Made by a program: the position numbers and the translations under genes
In this document: positions 1 through 10,160 of the stretch, one piece after another
Layout of the letters: each line of letters opens with the position of its first letter
How positions within the stretch are numbered: the first letter of the stretch is position 1
Assembly: GCF_900115095.1 (NCBI RefSeq)
Contig: NZ_FOVH01000020.1
Span: forward strand, 107,637 to 171,636
DNA: 64,000 nucleotides
Source: Actinomadura madurae
Lineage (GTDB): Bacteria; Actinomycetota; Actinomycetes; Streptosporangiales; Streptosporangiaceae
Reading direction: 5' to 3'
Notes under the pieces: generated by a model
What the model was told of the DNA's origin: nothing
Seen by the model: only the letters and a program-made list of their open reading frames with translations
The model's database searches: none

Positions 1-1265
1 GCGGGCTTCCAGCCGGGCATCGGGTAGGCCGCGAGCATCTCGCGGACCTGCCCGGCGACCCGATCCACGACCGTCTCGTCCTGCTTGGCGGCGGCCTGGA
101 CGACCTCGTCGATCCACGCCGCGATCCGCGGCATCCGGTCCTCCCCGACACCGCGGGTGGTGATCGCGGCGGTGCCGAGCCGCAGCCCGGACGGGTCGAA
201 CGGCTTGCGCGGGTCGAACGGGACGGCGTTGTAGTTCAGCTCGATCCCGGCGCGGTCGAGGGCCTGCGCGGCGGGCTTGCCGGCGACGCCCTTGTTCGTC
301 AGGTCGATCAGGATCAGGTGGTTGTCGGTGCCGCCGGAGATCAGGTCGTAGCCGCGGTCCAGCAGCGCGGCGGCGAGGACCTTGGCGTTCGCGACGACCT
401 GCCGGGCGTAGCCGGTGAAGTCCGGCCGCGCCGCCTCCTTCAGCGCGACGGCGATCGCGGCGGTGGTGTGGTTGTGCGGGCCGCCCTGCAGGCCGGGGAA
501 GACGGCCTTGTCGACCGCCTTCGCGTGCTCGGCGGTCGACAGCACCATCGCGCCGCGCGGACCGCGCAGCGTCTTGTGCGTGGTCGTGGTGATCACGTCG
601 GCGTGGCCCACCGGGGACGGGTGCGCGCCGCCGGCGACGAGGCCCGCGATGTGCGCGATGTCGGCGGCGAGCACCGCGCCAGCCTCGCGGGCGATCTCGG
701 CGAACGCGGGGAAGTCGATCGTCCGCGGGATGGCGGTGCCACCGCACCAGATCAGCTTCGGGCGCTCCTTGAGGGCGAGGTCGCGCACCTGGTCCATGTC
801 GACCCGGCCGGTGTCGGCGCGCACGTCGTACCGGACGGGGCGGAACCACTTCCCGGTCGCCGACACCGACCAGCCGTGCGTGAGGTGGCCGCCCATCGGC
901 AGCGACAGGCCCATCACCGGGTCGCCGGGCTCCAGGAACGCCATGTAGACGGCGAGGTTGGCGGGCGAGCCGGAGTAGGGCTGGACGTTGGCGTGCTCGA
1001 CGCCGAACAGCTCCCTCGCCCGCTCGATGGCGAGCAGCTCGATCGGGTCGACGTTCTGCTGGCCCTCGTAGTACCGCTTGCCCGCGTAGCCCTCGGAGTA
1101 CTTGTTGGTCAGGACCGTGCCGGCGGCCTCCAGGACCGCGGCCGACACGTAGTTCTCCGAGGCGATCAGCCGGATCTTCTCGTACTGGCGGCGGGCCTCG
1201 GCCTCCACCAGGCCGGCGATCTCGGGGTCCTGGCCCTGCAGATGGGGTACGGCCGGTTCGTGCAT
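1..1265 (-). CDS. glyA: Serine hydroxymethyltransferase (3' end cut by window edge)
   Basis: PLP enzyme that interconverts serine and glycine while loading a one-carbon unit onto tetrahydrofolate in the cytosol. The 421 visible codons start with MHEPAVPHLQ and include the SENYVS substrate segment near residue 36, the YSEGYAGKRYY loop near 56, and the PLP-lysine motif TTTTHKTLRGPRG with Lys about 231. The C terminus runs off the left edge but the family is about 420-430 residues, so little is missing. The ATG is set by a GGAGG six bases upstream. The leader carries a ZTP-type riboswitch, consistent with control by folate/one-carbon status. Confidence 0.97.
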   Translation of the reverse strand, partial: MHEPAVPHLQGQDPEIAGLVEAEARRQYEKIRLIASENYVSAAVLEAAGTVLTNKYSEGYAGKRYYEGQQNVDPIELLAIERARELFGVEHANVQPYSGSPANLAVYMAFLEPGDPVMGLSLPMGGHLTHGWSVSATGKWFRPVRYDVRADTGRVDMDQVRDLALKERPKLIWCGGTAIPRTIDFPAFAEIAREAGAVLAADIAHIAGLVAGGAHPSPVGHADVITTTTHKTLRGPRGAMVLSTAEHAKAVDKAVFPGLQGGPHNHTTAAIAVALKEAARPDFTGYARQVVANAKVLAAALLDRGYDLISGGTDNHLILIDLTNKGVAGKPAAQALDRAGIELNYNAVPFDPRKPFDPSGLRLGTAAITTRGVGEDRMPRIAAWIDEVVQAAAKQDETVVDRVAGQVREMLAAYPMPGWKP

Positions 1266-1323
1266 CGCAAGCCTCCGCGCTGTTGGCGCCGGGACTTCGG
1301 GCGCCCCGGCGACGGGGACCCGT

Positions 1324-1402
1324 ACACCCAGGCGCGCGGTGTGCGGACTACTTTCGCTCCCCGGTGGTCGTCTCCACCTTGACTGCGCCAGTCGCGTGCC
1401 AG
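1324..1402 (-). promoter_or_regulatory. ZTP (pfl-type) riboswitch in the glyA leader
   Basis: Read on the minus strand, the segment has the hallmark blocks of the pfl/ZTP aptamer in order: CGCGACTGGCG (1396-1386), a GGTGG/CCACC hairpin (arms 1378-1374 and 1367-1363), CCGGGGAGCG directly after it (1364-1355), and CCGCGCGCCTGGGT (1339-1326). ZTP riboswitches sense ZTP/ZMP when 10-formyl-THF is low and are known before one-carbon genes such as glyA. The 3' strand CCGCGC (1339-1334) could pair with GCGCGG (1280-1275), which overlaps the glyA ribosome binding site, suggesting translational control (inference). The 5' part lies inside the eamA coding sequence; its TAG stop is within the aptamer. 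Confidence 0.85.
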
Positions 1403-2310
1403 CCATCATACCGAGCCGGCTCCTCCCGGCGCCGGGCCTTCGCCGGGACCGAGACGACGAACAGGCCGCCGAGCAGGAGCAGCGATCCGGCCGCGACCGG
1501 CGCCGACAGCCGTTCCCCGAGGACGACGATCGCGAGCGCGGTGGCCACGAGCGGCTCGGCGAGGCTGAGCGTCCCCGCGGTCGCGGCCGTCACGCGGCCG
1601 AGGCCGGCGACGAAGGACATGTACGCGACGGCGGTCGCGGCGACGCCGAGCCAGGCCACCAGCGCCGCCGACCGCGGCTCGGCCAGGGCCGGCAGCTCGG
1701 CGAGCGTCCAGGGCAGCAGGGCCGCTCCCCCGGCCAGCAGCGTGACCGACACCGCGGCGGCCATGCCGACGTCCCGGCCGGTCAGGACCTTGGCGGAGAC
1801 CGTGTAGACGCCGAAGCACGTGCCGCCGACGAGGCTGAGCGCGATCCCGGCCGGGTCGGCGTGGACGGCCGACGCCGGGACCATCAGCAGCGCGACGCCG
1901 CCGATCGCGCAGGCCGTGCCCGCCCACCAGCGGCGGCCGAGCCGGGTGCCGAGGACGAGCCGCTCGCAGAGGCCGGTGGAGACGGGGGCGAGCCCGAACA
2001 CGACGGCGGTCGCGACGGCGGCGCCGGTCCGGTCGACCGCGCTGAAGAACGACGCCTGGAAGATCCCGGTCGCGGCCGAGGCCGCCAGCACCGGCGGCCA
2101 GGCCCGCCGGGTCAGCGCGCGGTAGGCGCGCCGGTCCGTCGCCAGCACCAGGACGGCGAGGATCAGCCCGCCGGAGAAGATCCGGGCGCCGCCGACCGCG
2201 ACGGCGCCGGCGGAGGAGTCGGCCAGCACCTGCGCCGGCCCGACCGTCCCCCACAGAACGCCCGCTGCCAGGACTGACCACGCGCCAAGGGAGGTGTTTC
2301 GTCGGTGCAT
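1348..2310 (-). CDS. EamA/DMT-family transporter
   Basis: A 320-residue inner-membrane protein with about ten hydrophobic helices in two EamA repeats (WSVLAAGVLWGTVGPAQ at the N terminus, GTCFGVYTVSAKVL mid-protein). The family exports amino acids, nucleobases or other small metabolites; the substrate cannot be told. It starts at ATG 2310. The basic C-terminal tail after the last helix is encoded by DNA that also forms the glyA ZTP riboswitch. An Lrp-type regulator lies just upstream on the same strand, a pairing common for amino-acid exporters. Confidence 0.88.
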   Translation of the reverse strand: MHRRNTSLGAWSVLAAGVLWGTVGPAQVLADSSAGAVAVGGARIFSGGLILAVLVLATDRRAYRALTRRAWPPVLAASAATGIFQASFFSAVDRTGAAVATAVVFGLAPVSTGLCERLVLGTRLGRRWWAGTACAIGGVALLMVPASAVHADPAGIALSLVGGTCFGVYTVSAKVLTGRDVGMAAAVSVTLLAGGAALLPWTLAELPALAEPRSAALVAWLGVAATAVAYMSFVAGLGRVTAATAGTLSLAEPLVATALAIVVLGERLSAPVAAGSLLLLGGLFVVSVPAKARRREEPARYDGWHATGAVKVETTTGERK

Positions 2311-2311
2311 G

Positions 2312-2362
2312 CGAACGACGCTAGGAAAACGTGCGGCCCATCGTCCGACGGGACGTCGTTCG
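2312..2362. promoter_or_regulatory. Inverted repeat and candidate -10 upstream of eamA
   Basis: A perfect 9-bp inverted repeat, CGAACGACG (2312-2320) and CGTCGTTCG (2354-2362), lies directly upstream of the eamA ATG. Further CGTTCG cores occur near 2361 and 2391. On the minus strand TAGCGT (2323-2318) sits 7 nt before the ATG, the position of a -10 box for a leaderless mRNA, and one arm overlaps it. It could be the operator for the adjacent Lrp protein; this is inference. Confidence 0.4.
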
Positions 2363-2420
2363 TTCGACTCTCCTACTAGGTGCCGGTCGATCGTTCGGCC
2401 TGAGACGCGGTTATCGTCGA

Positions 2421-2912
2421 TCAGCTGTACGGCGTTCGGCTCTCGGGCGGCCCTGCCGACGGAAGTTCGGACTGCTCCACCGGCTGGACGTAGTCGTACA
2501 CGACGATGGTCCGGACGTCCACGTACTCCTTGCGGCGGGCCAGCCGGTCGAGGACGAAGTCGCGCAGGTAGGCGGTGCTCGACACGGCCACGTGGACGAG
2601 CAGGTCCTCGTTCCCCGTGACGACGAAGACGCCGATCGTCTCGGGCATCGACGCCATGCTGTCGCGGGCGGACTCGATGGCCTCGCGCGACTGCGGCCGG
2701 ATCCTGATCGAGATCAGCGCCTGGACTCCGCGCCCCAGCCGCTCCAGGTCGACGGCCGCGTGGACGCCGGTGATGACGCCCCGGGCGCGCAGCGCCCTCG
2801 TGCGCTCAAGGGCGGTGGACGGCGCGATCCCCACCGCCTCGGCCAGTTCCCGGTTGGTCTGCCGCCCGTCCCGCTGCAGGCGCCGCAGGATCGCCTGGTC
2901 GATCGCGTCCAC
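2421..2912 (-). CDS. Lrp/AsnC-family transcriptional regulator
   Basis: A 163-residue regulator beginning VDAIDQAILRRLQRDGR. It has an N-terminal winged HTH (TNRELAEAVGIAPSTALERTRAL, about residues 17-39) followed by the RAM/AsnC ligand-sensing domain with VFVVTGNEDLLVHV near 95-108. GTG 2912 is preferred over the upstream frame start because it begins exactly at the domain and follows an AAGGCGGGG Shine-Dalgarno. Such proteins form octamers that sense amino acids; the following eamA gene is the likely target. A TAATCT hexamer (2993-2988, minus) may be its -10. Confidence 0.9.
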   Translation of the reverse strand: MDAIDQAILRRLQRDGRQTNRELAEAVGIAPSTALERTRALRARGVITGVHAAVDLERLGRGVQALISIRIRPQSREAIESARDSMASMPETIGVFVVTGNEDLLVHVAVSSTAYLRDFVLDRLARRKEYVDVRTIVVYDYVQPVEQSELPSAGPPESRTPYS

Positions 2913-3007
2913 GTCCCCGCCTTCCGAACTCGCCGCCGGACGCCGAACTCCCGCGCGGAAAACGCGCCCGGACGTCCCGTACACCGAAGATTATTCGACG
3001 CCGCGGG

Positions 3008-4195
3008 TCACGGGCCACGGGTGCCGATCGCGGCGGCGAGCGCGAAGGCGCCGACCCCGAGCAGCGCCCCGGCCGCGCCCGCCGGGCCGAGGTCGAACAG
3101 CCGTCCGATCACCAGGTCCCCCGCGAACGCGAACATTCCGGCGCAGAACGCCAGGACGCCGTAGTACGAGCCGAAGCGCCCGGACGGCGCGTGCCGGGCG
3201 GCGCGCCGGAAGATCGCCGGCTGGATGAGGCCGTTCGCCACGCCGTTCAGGACGGCCGCGAGCATCAGCGGGCCGGTCTGCGTCCCGTCCAGCGGCGCGA
3301 GGACGCAGAACGCCGCCGCCGCGCAGAGCAGCCCGAGGCGCAGCACCCACGGCCGCTCGCCCCGGCGCCCGGCGGCCACCAGCGGCTGGAGGGCCGCCGC
3401 GACCGCGGCCAGCACGCAGAAGCAGAGGGTCGCCGCCCCGGAGGTGAACCCGAGGAGCGGCACGGCGGTCATGATGTGGTTGGCGAGCAGCGTCGTGGGG
3501 GCGGTCATCAGCGCGAACAGCAGGAACGAGCGGTCGCCGAGCGCCGCCCGCGCTCCCGCGGCGATGGCGCCGAACCGCGCGGGCTCCGGCCTCCCACCGG
3601 ACCGGGGCAGGAGGAGGAACAGGCCGCCGGCGATCGCCCACAGGGAGGCGGCCGTGCCCGCCAGGGCCCCGAACCCCGGCCCGATGGTGACCAGGGCGAG
3701 CCCCAGGGGCGGGCCCGCGACCGTCGCGATGTGCTGGGTCGCGACGTAGGCGGCGAAGCCGCCGGACCTGCGGGCGGGGTCCACCCCGGCCAGCAGGCTC
3801 TGGGCGGCCGGGTTGTAGAGCGCCCCGCCCACGGCGAGGACCACGGCCGCGCACAGCAGCGCGCCGACCCCGTCGGCGGCGCCGAGCAGCGCGAAGCCCG
3901 CCGCGCGGACGGCGCAGGCGATCGCCCCGGTGCGCCGCGCGCCGATCGCGTCGGTGACCGCCCCGACGGGCAGCAGGAGCGCGAACTGCAGGCCGACCCG
4001 CACCCCGAGGACGAGCCCGACCGTTCCGGCCAGCAGCCCGAGGTCGTGCCGGAGATGCGCGACCAGGTGCGCCATCACCGAGAAGAACCCCAGGCAGGCG
4101 GCGAGCTGGATCGCGACGACGGTCACGACCACCCGGCGGCCGGAGGGGGCCCCGGCGGGCGCCGCGGCGGCGGGAGCGGGAGCGGCGACGGTCAT
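3008..4195 (-). CDS. MFS transporter
   Basis: A 395-residue major facilitator protein with about 12 hydrophobic helices. The cytoplasmic loop between helices 2 and 3 carries the family A-motif region (GAVTDAIGARRTGAI). The C-terminal half repeats the fold. ATG 4195 has an AGAAGG Shine-Dalgarno, so the few codons of upstream open frame are not counted. It starts 24 nt after the beta-lactamase gene on the same strand and is probably cotranscribed with it. The substrate is unknown; efflux is the usual role of this single-component type. Confidence 0.88.
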   Translation of the reverse strand: MTVAAPAPAAAAPAGAPSGRRVVVTVVAIQLAACLGFFSVMAHLVAHLRHDLGLLAGTVGLVLGVRVGLQFALLLPVGAVTDAIGARRTGAIACAVRAAGFALLGAADGVGALLCAAVVLAVGGALYNPAAQSLLAGVDPARRSGGFAAYVATQHIATVAGPPLGLALVTIGPGFGALAGTAASLWAIAGGLFLLLPRSGGRPEPARFGAIAAGARAALGDRSFLLFALMTAPTTLLANHIMTAVPLLGFTSGAATLCFCVLAAVAAALQPLVAAGRRGERPWVLRLGLLCAAAAFCVLAPLDGTQTGPLMLAAVLNGVANGLIQPAIFRRAARHAPSGRFGSYYGVLAFCAGMFAFAGDLVIGRLFDLGPAGAAGALLGVGAFALAAAIGTRGP

Positions 4196-4219
4196 GGCCT
4201 TCTCACTTCGCGGCACGCC

Positions 4220-5145
4220 CTAGGCGAGGTCGGCGACGATCCGCCTGGTGGCCGCGGCGATCAGCGCGTCGTCGGGCCGCGCGTCACGGCCCGGCCGGTC
4301 GGACAGGACGGCCACGACGAGCGGGGCCGCACCGGGCGGCCACACGACCGCGATGTCGCGTTGGCCCTGCCGTAGTCGCCGGTTCCGGTCTTCTCCGCCG
4401 CCTTCCACCCTCCGGGCAGCCCGGCCCGGATGCGTTTGGCGCCGACTGCCGTGGTGCTGCGTTCGAGCCAGTCCTTGATCAGAGCGCGCTTGTCCGGGGG
4501 CAGCGCGGTCCCCAGCACGAGCCTGCGGTAATCCTCGGCGATCGCCCGCGGCGTGGTCGTGTCCCGCGGATCCCCTGGGCGGACCCTGTTCAGCTCGGGC
4601 TCGTAGTCGTCCATGCGGCTGACGCCGTCTCCCAGTTCGCGCAGGTAGGCGGTCAGCCCCGCCGGGCCGCCGATGTCGCGCATCAGCAGGTTGCCGGCCG
4701 TGCCGTCGCTGAAGCGGATGGCGGCGTCGCACAGCTGCCTGATGGTCATTCCGGTCGCGACGTGGTCCTCGGTGATCGGTGAGATGGAGTCGATGTCGGC
4801 CCGCGTGTAGGTGACGCGGTCCTCCAGGTGGGCGAGCGGATGGCGGTGCAGCACCGCCGCCGCGGCGAGCGTCTTGAAGGTGGAGCAGAACGCGAAGCGC
4901 TCGCCCGCCCTGTAGGCGACCGTGGCGCCGGTACCGGTCGCCACGGCGAACACGCCCAGGCGGGCGCCGTGCTCGCGTTCGAGCGCCGCGTAGCGGGAGA
5001 CGTCCGCCGTCCGGGGCGCGGTGCTCTCCGGCGCCGTGGGCGTCGCGGAGGCCGGCCGGTCGTCCCCGCCGCATCCCGCCAGCGGCAGGAGCGCGGAGGC
5101 CACCAAAAGGGCGCGGCGCGACGGGCCGGGCTGCTCGAACGGCAT
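4220..5145 (-). pseudogene. Class A serine beta-lactamase, frame broken near the C terminus
   Basis: A lipoprotein-type class A beta-lactamase: signal SRRALLVASALLPLAGC with a lipobox, the active-site SxxK as CSTFK, the SDG loop as FSDGTAGN, the omega-loop Glu in ELNRVRPGD, and KTGTGDYG. After GRAN the reading frame breaks: two extra bases at 4358-4359 (a CG duplication in minus-strand AACGCGACATC) send the original frame to a stop at 4261. The normal ending DIAVVWPP...RRIVADLA continues in another frame to 4220. Restored, the protein is 307 residues, a normal family length. The unrepaired 294-residue product lacks the last strand and C-terminal helix and is probably inactive. A sequencing or assembly error is the alternative. 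Confidence 0.85.
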
Positions 5146-5222
5146 GCGGTGGCACCTGCTTCCCCCGGGAGGTGGTTCCGACGCCGCCCAGCAGACCAGA
5201 GTCGATCATGCGGTGTCCAATA

Positions 5223-5260
5223 TGGATATCCACCCGGAACCGATAGGGAAGCCGATATCG
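5223..5260. promoter_or_regulatory. Two GATATC palindromes upstream of the beta-lactamase
   Basis: TGGATATCCA (5223-5232) and CGATATCG (5253-5260) are perfect palindromes with centres 29 bp apart. They lie in the relatively AT-rich stretch upstream of the beta-lactamase ATG at 5145. They may be an operator or promoter element. No BlaI/BlaR or AmpR gene is next to them. Confidence 0.3.
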
Positions 5261-5311
5261 AACCAGGTCGCACACCCTGGTCGGCCGGGCGCCACGCCCC
5301 TGGAACGGCAA

Positions 5312-5353
5312 GTGGCCCGCACCCCTCAGCGGGGCCGGGCCACAGGGTGCGGG
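5312..5353 (-). terminator. Hairpin terminator after rbpA
   Basis: GTGGCCCG (5312-5319) pairs with CGGGCCAC (5336-5343), with CCCC/GGGG inside the loop, just past the rbpA stop. A second, overlapping 9-bp pair, CCCGCACCC (5316-5324) with GGGTGCGGG (5345-5353), cannot form at the same time. There is no U-tract, as is usual for actinobacterial terminators. It would end transcription from the gap-pgk-tpiA-secG-rbpA side. Confidence 0.6.
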
Positions 5354-5360
5354 CGCGTCG

Positions 5361-5732
5361 TCAGCGGGCCGCGGCCTGCATGGCCTGCTTGACGGCGGCG
5401 CGCTTCTCGCGCAGCTTGGCCAGCGCCTCCTCGAGGATGGCCTCGCCGTCCTCGTCGCTGCGGCGCTCCTTCACGTACGCGAGGTGCGTCTTGTACGGCT
5501 CGGTCTTCGGCGGGGCCGGAGGGTTGTCCGCGTCCTGCCCGGCGGGGAACCCGCAGCGCGGGCAGTCCCAGGTCTCGGGAACCGCGACGTCCGTCGCGAA
5601 GCTGGGGCGGGTCTCGTGCCGGTTGGCGCAGTAGAAGGTCACCCAGACGCGGGGGGCGGCGTCGCCGCGCTCCGCCTCTCCCATCGGACCGGCCCCGACA
5701 CGGCTGCCCCGGATCGCGTTGCCACTACCCAC
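5361..5732 (-). CDS. rbpA: RNA polymerase-binding protein RbpA
   Basis: A 123-residue actinobacterial transcription factor that binds the sigma subunit and beta' and stabilises open complexes of the housekeeping holoenzyme. The zinc-binding core is visible as FYCANRHETRPSF and WDCPRCGFPAG (residues about 33-62), followed by the basic linker and the C-terminal sigma-interaction helix (THLAYVKERRSDEDGEAILEEALAKL). It starts at GTG 5732, 5 nt behind GGAG. It follows secG, matching a conserved actinobacterial order. Confidence 0.97.
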   Translation of the reverse strand: MGSGNAIRGSRVGAGPMGEAERGDAAPRVWVTFYCANRHETRPSFATDVAVPETWDCPRCGFPAGQDADNPPAPPKTEPYKTHLAYVKERRSDEDGEAILEEALAKLREKRAAVKQAMQAAAR

Positions 5733-5813
5733 GGATTACTCCTCGCTTGGTGTTCCGCCGCCGCCCGTGACCTCCGAGGACGGCGCGGCGCTCGCATGTG
5801 TTGGACGGGCGGC

Positions 5814-6053
5814 TCAGACGCCCTTGTGCGTGAACAGCAGCCCGAGCACGATGATCGAGGCGAACCAGACCACCCCGACCCCTACGGTCAGCCGGTCGAG
5901 GTTGCGCTCGACCACCGACGACCCGCCCAGGGACGACGAGACCCCGCCGCCGAACATGTCCGACAGCCCGCCGCCCTTGCCCTTGTGCATCAGGACGAGG
6001 ACCACCATCAGCAGGCTCGTGACGATGAGCACGATGGAAGATGCGATGATCAC
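5814..6053 (-). CDS. secG: Preprotein translocase subunit SecG
   Basis: A 79-residue subunit of the SecYEG channel. Two hydrophobic helices (IVLIVTSLLMVVLVLMH and VGVGVVWFASIIVLGLLF) flank the conserved cytoplasmic loop KGKGGGLSDMFGGG, diagnostic for SecG. The start is GTG 6053, with only a weak purine-rich leader. It follows tpiA by 137 bp, with TGATCA-GTTT-TGATCA at the tpiA stop. Confidence 0.96.
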   Translation of the reverse strand: MIIASSIVLIVTSLLMVVLVLMHKGKGGGLSDMFGGGVSSSLGGSSVVERNLDRLTVGVGVVWFASIIVLGLLFTHKGV

Positions 6054-6190
6054 GTTTCTTCAGCGCCTTGTCTGTAGTTCAGGACCTGGGGGCCGGGCCG
6101 GGCGGTTTACCCGTCAGCTACGAAGGGTACGACGAAGTGCCCGCTGGTTCGGCAAGAACCCCCAGTTCACGCAGAATTGATCAGTTTTGA

Positions 6191-7000
6191 TCAGGCGGGC
6201 AGATCCCGGTACCGGCAGATTTTGACGAACTCTCCCGGGTCCAGGCTGGCACCACCGACCAGGGCGCCGTCCACATCGTCCTGCGCCATGATCCCGGCGA
6301 CGTTGCCGCCCTTGACCGAACCGCCGTACAGGATACGCACTTCGTCGGCCACTCCGCCGTCGTAGAGCTCGGCGAGCCGCGTCCTGACGGCCGCGCAGAC
6401 CTCCTGCGCGTCCTGCGGGGTGGCGACCTCGCCGGTGCCGATCGCCCAGACCGGCTCGTAGGCGATCACGGTGCGCCGGACCTGCTCGGCGGTGATCTTC
6501 TCCAGCCCGCCGTCGAGCTGCTCGACGCAGTGCGGGACGTGGCCGCCGGCCTTGCGGACGTCCAGGCCCTCCCCGATGCACAGGATCGGGGAGATGTCGG
6601 CGGCGAGCGCGGCCCTGGCCTTGGCGTTGACGGTCGCGTCGTCCTCGGCGTGGTACTGGCGGCGCTCGGAGTGCCCGACGGTGACGTGGGAGCAGCCGAG
6701 CTTGGCCAGCATCTCGGCGGAGATCTCGCCGGTGTAGGCGCCGGAGGCGTGCTGGGAGACGTCCTGCGCGCCGTACTGGATCCCGAGCTTGTCCGCCTCG
6801 ATCAGCGTCTGCGCCGAGCGGAGCGCGGTGAACGGCGGGAGCACGACGACGTCCACGGCGTCGTAGTCGGCGTCCTTGAGCGCGAACGCCATCTTCTGGA
6901 TGAGCGCGATCGCCTCGAGGTGCGTCTTGTTCATCTTCCAGTTGCCGGCCATCAGCGGCTTGCGGCCGCTCTGCCTGCCGGACGGTGTCGCGGGGGCCAT
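6191..7000 (-). CDS. tpiA: Triosephosphate isomerase
   Basis: A 269-residue TIM-barrel enzyme interconverting DHAP and glyceraldehyde-3-phosphate. Seen are the substrate lysine segment LMAGNWKMN, the catalytic His in VGHSERR, and the catalytic Glu in AYEPVWAIGTG, followed by the phosphate-binding LYGGSVKGGN. GGAGG lies 8 nt before ATG 7000, giving a short N-terminal extension ahead of the usual start of the fold. It begins 3 nt after pgk ends, so the two genes are translationally close in a glycolytic operon. Confidence 0.98.
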   Translation of the reverse strand: MAPATPSGRQSGRKPLMAGNWKMNKTHLEAIALIQKMAFALKDADYDAVDVVVLPPFTALRSAQTLIEADKLGIQYGAQDVSQHASGAYTGEISAEMLAKLGCSHVTVGHSERRQYHAEDDATVNAKARAALAADISPILCIGEGLDVRKAGGHVPHCVEQLDGGLEKITAEQVRRTVIAYEPVWAIGTGEVATPQDAQEVCAAVRTRLAELYDGGVADEVRILYGGSVKGGNVAGIMAQDDVDGALVGGASLDPGEFVKICRYRDLPA

Positions 7001-7003
7001 CGG

Positions 7004-8191
<1,188 letters not shown>

Positions 8192-8269
8192 CGGGTTGCG
8201 ATGTCCTTCCGTGCACGGCCGCGCCGTGGCCGCGGGTTCGTGCGCGGCCACGGCGCGGGTGGCGGTCGA

Positions 8270-9274
<1,005 letters not shown>

Positions 9275-9402
9275 GGAACGGCTCTCCTCGTACATCGTCA
9301 GCTACTGTCGATCCGGGGTTCTCCCCCACCTCAGACCCTATCCAATGACCCACGGGTAGCCCGACACCGGTCGCGTGGGATTCCAGGGTGATCCACCGCT
9401 CC

Positions 9403-9438
9403 CCCGATGGGGGGATCGGGCACGATCATCACTACACT
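9403..9438 (+). promoter_or_regulatory. Promoter region of the whiA-gap membrane cassette
   Basis: CCCGAT (9403-9408), six G residues and ATCGGG (9415-9420) form a symmetric element in the divergent gap/cassette spacer. TACACT (9433-9438) matches a -10 box and ends 8 nt before the ATG at 9447. Transcription would then start at or next to the ATG, giving a leaderless mRNA; no Shine-Dalgarno is visible. No good -35 is seen. Confidence 0.4.
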
Positions 9439-9446
9439 CCCCGACC

Positions 9447-10160
9447 ATGTGGCGCGGGTGCTTCGTCCTGTTCGTGGGACTTGTGGGGGCGATGTTGGCT
9501 CCTGCCGCTTCGGCGGCGCCGAAGCCCGCCAAGCCGGTGAGCAGGGCGGACCACATCGCCGCCGCGCTCCGCCGCGATCCCGTCTACGTGACCGACCACG
9601 CCCCGCGCGGCCTGCCCGCCGACGCGGCCGCACGGATCAAGGCGTCCGTCGCGCGGCTCGGCGTCCCCGCGTACGTGGCGGTGACGCCCACCTCCGGGCT
9701 GGGGGAGGACGACCCCACCGACTCCCTGGTGTCCCTGCTCCGGGACCGGCTGCGCAAGGACGGCGTGTACATCGTGGTCTCTCCGTCCAGCGGCTACGGC
9801 GAGGCGCGGCAGTTCGGCGGGGGACGGCGGCTCGCGGTCGACGACGCCTGGTGGGCCGCGAAGTTCGAGCTCCCCTATGACGCGAGCGCGGCCGAGATGA
9901 TCGAGCGGTTCGTGGAGATCGCCCTGTCGGGCCGGGCCAGAGAACGCCGCGACCATCCGCGTCCGAGGCCCGAGTCCGAAGTCAGGAAGGCGCTGGACGC
10001 CGACGACGCGGCCGACCGGCGCGCGGCCTACATCGAATGGGGCGTGTTCAGTGCCGGGACGGCCCTCAGCGGAGGGACCATCCTCGCCCTGCTCATCGGC
10101 CACCGCGTCCGCCGCGCGAAACCGAAGAAGAAGAAGACACCGGCGAAGGGGCGCCGATGA
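9447..10160 (+). CDS. Exported single-pass membrane protein, TPM-like domain (cassette gene 1)
   Basis: A 237-residue protein of unknown function. Residues 1-23 form a signal peptide ending ASA. An extracytoplasmic domain (about 33-160) contains ALRRDPVYVTD, LGVPAYVAVTP and LLRDRLRKDGVYIVVS. One TM helix (about 200-218) is followed by a very basic tail ending KKKKTPAKGRR. The pattern LxDRxxxDGVYxxx recalls TPM domains, but I cannot assign a fold with certainty. It lacks the cytoplasmic NPLHG/CxxC domain of the next two genes. Its TGA overlaps the ATG of gene 2 (ATGA), indicating coupled translation. Confidence 0.8.
   Translation: MWRGCFVLFVGLVGAMLAPAASAAPKPAKPVSRADHIAAALRRDPVYVTDHAPRGLPADAAARIKASVARLGVPAYVAVTPTSGLGEDDPTDSLVSLLRDRLRKDGVYIVVSPSSGYGEARQFGGGRRLAVDDAWWAAKFELPYDASAAEMIERFVEIALSGRARERRDHPRPRPESEVRKALDADDAADRRAAYIEWGVFSAGTALSGGTILALLIGHRVRRAKPKKKKTPAKGRR

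Noticed and set aside
6178..6193. TGATCA-GTTT-TGATCA as an operator
   Set aside because: It overlaps the tpiA stop codon and has no associated promoter element or T-tract; it may simply be an incidental AT-rich palindrome.
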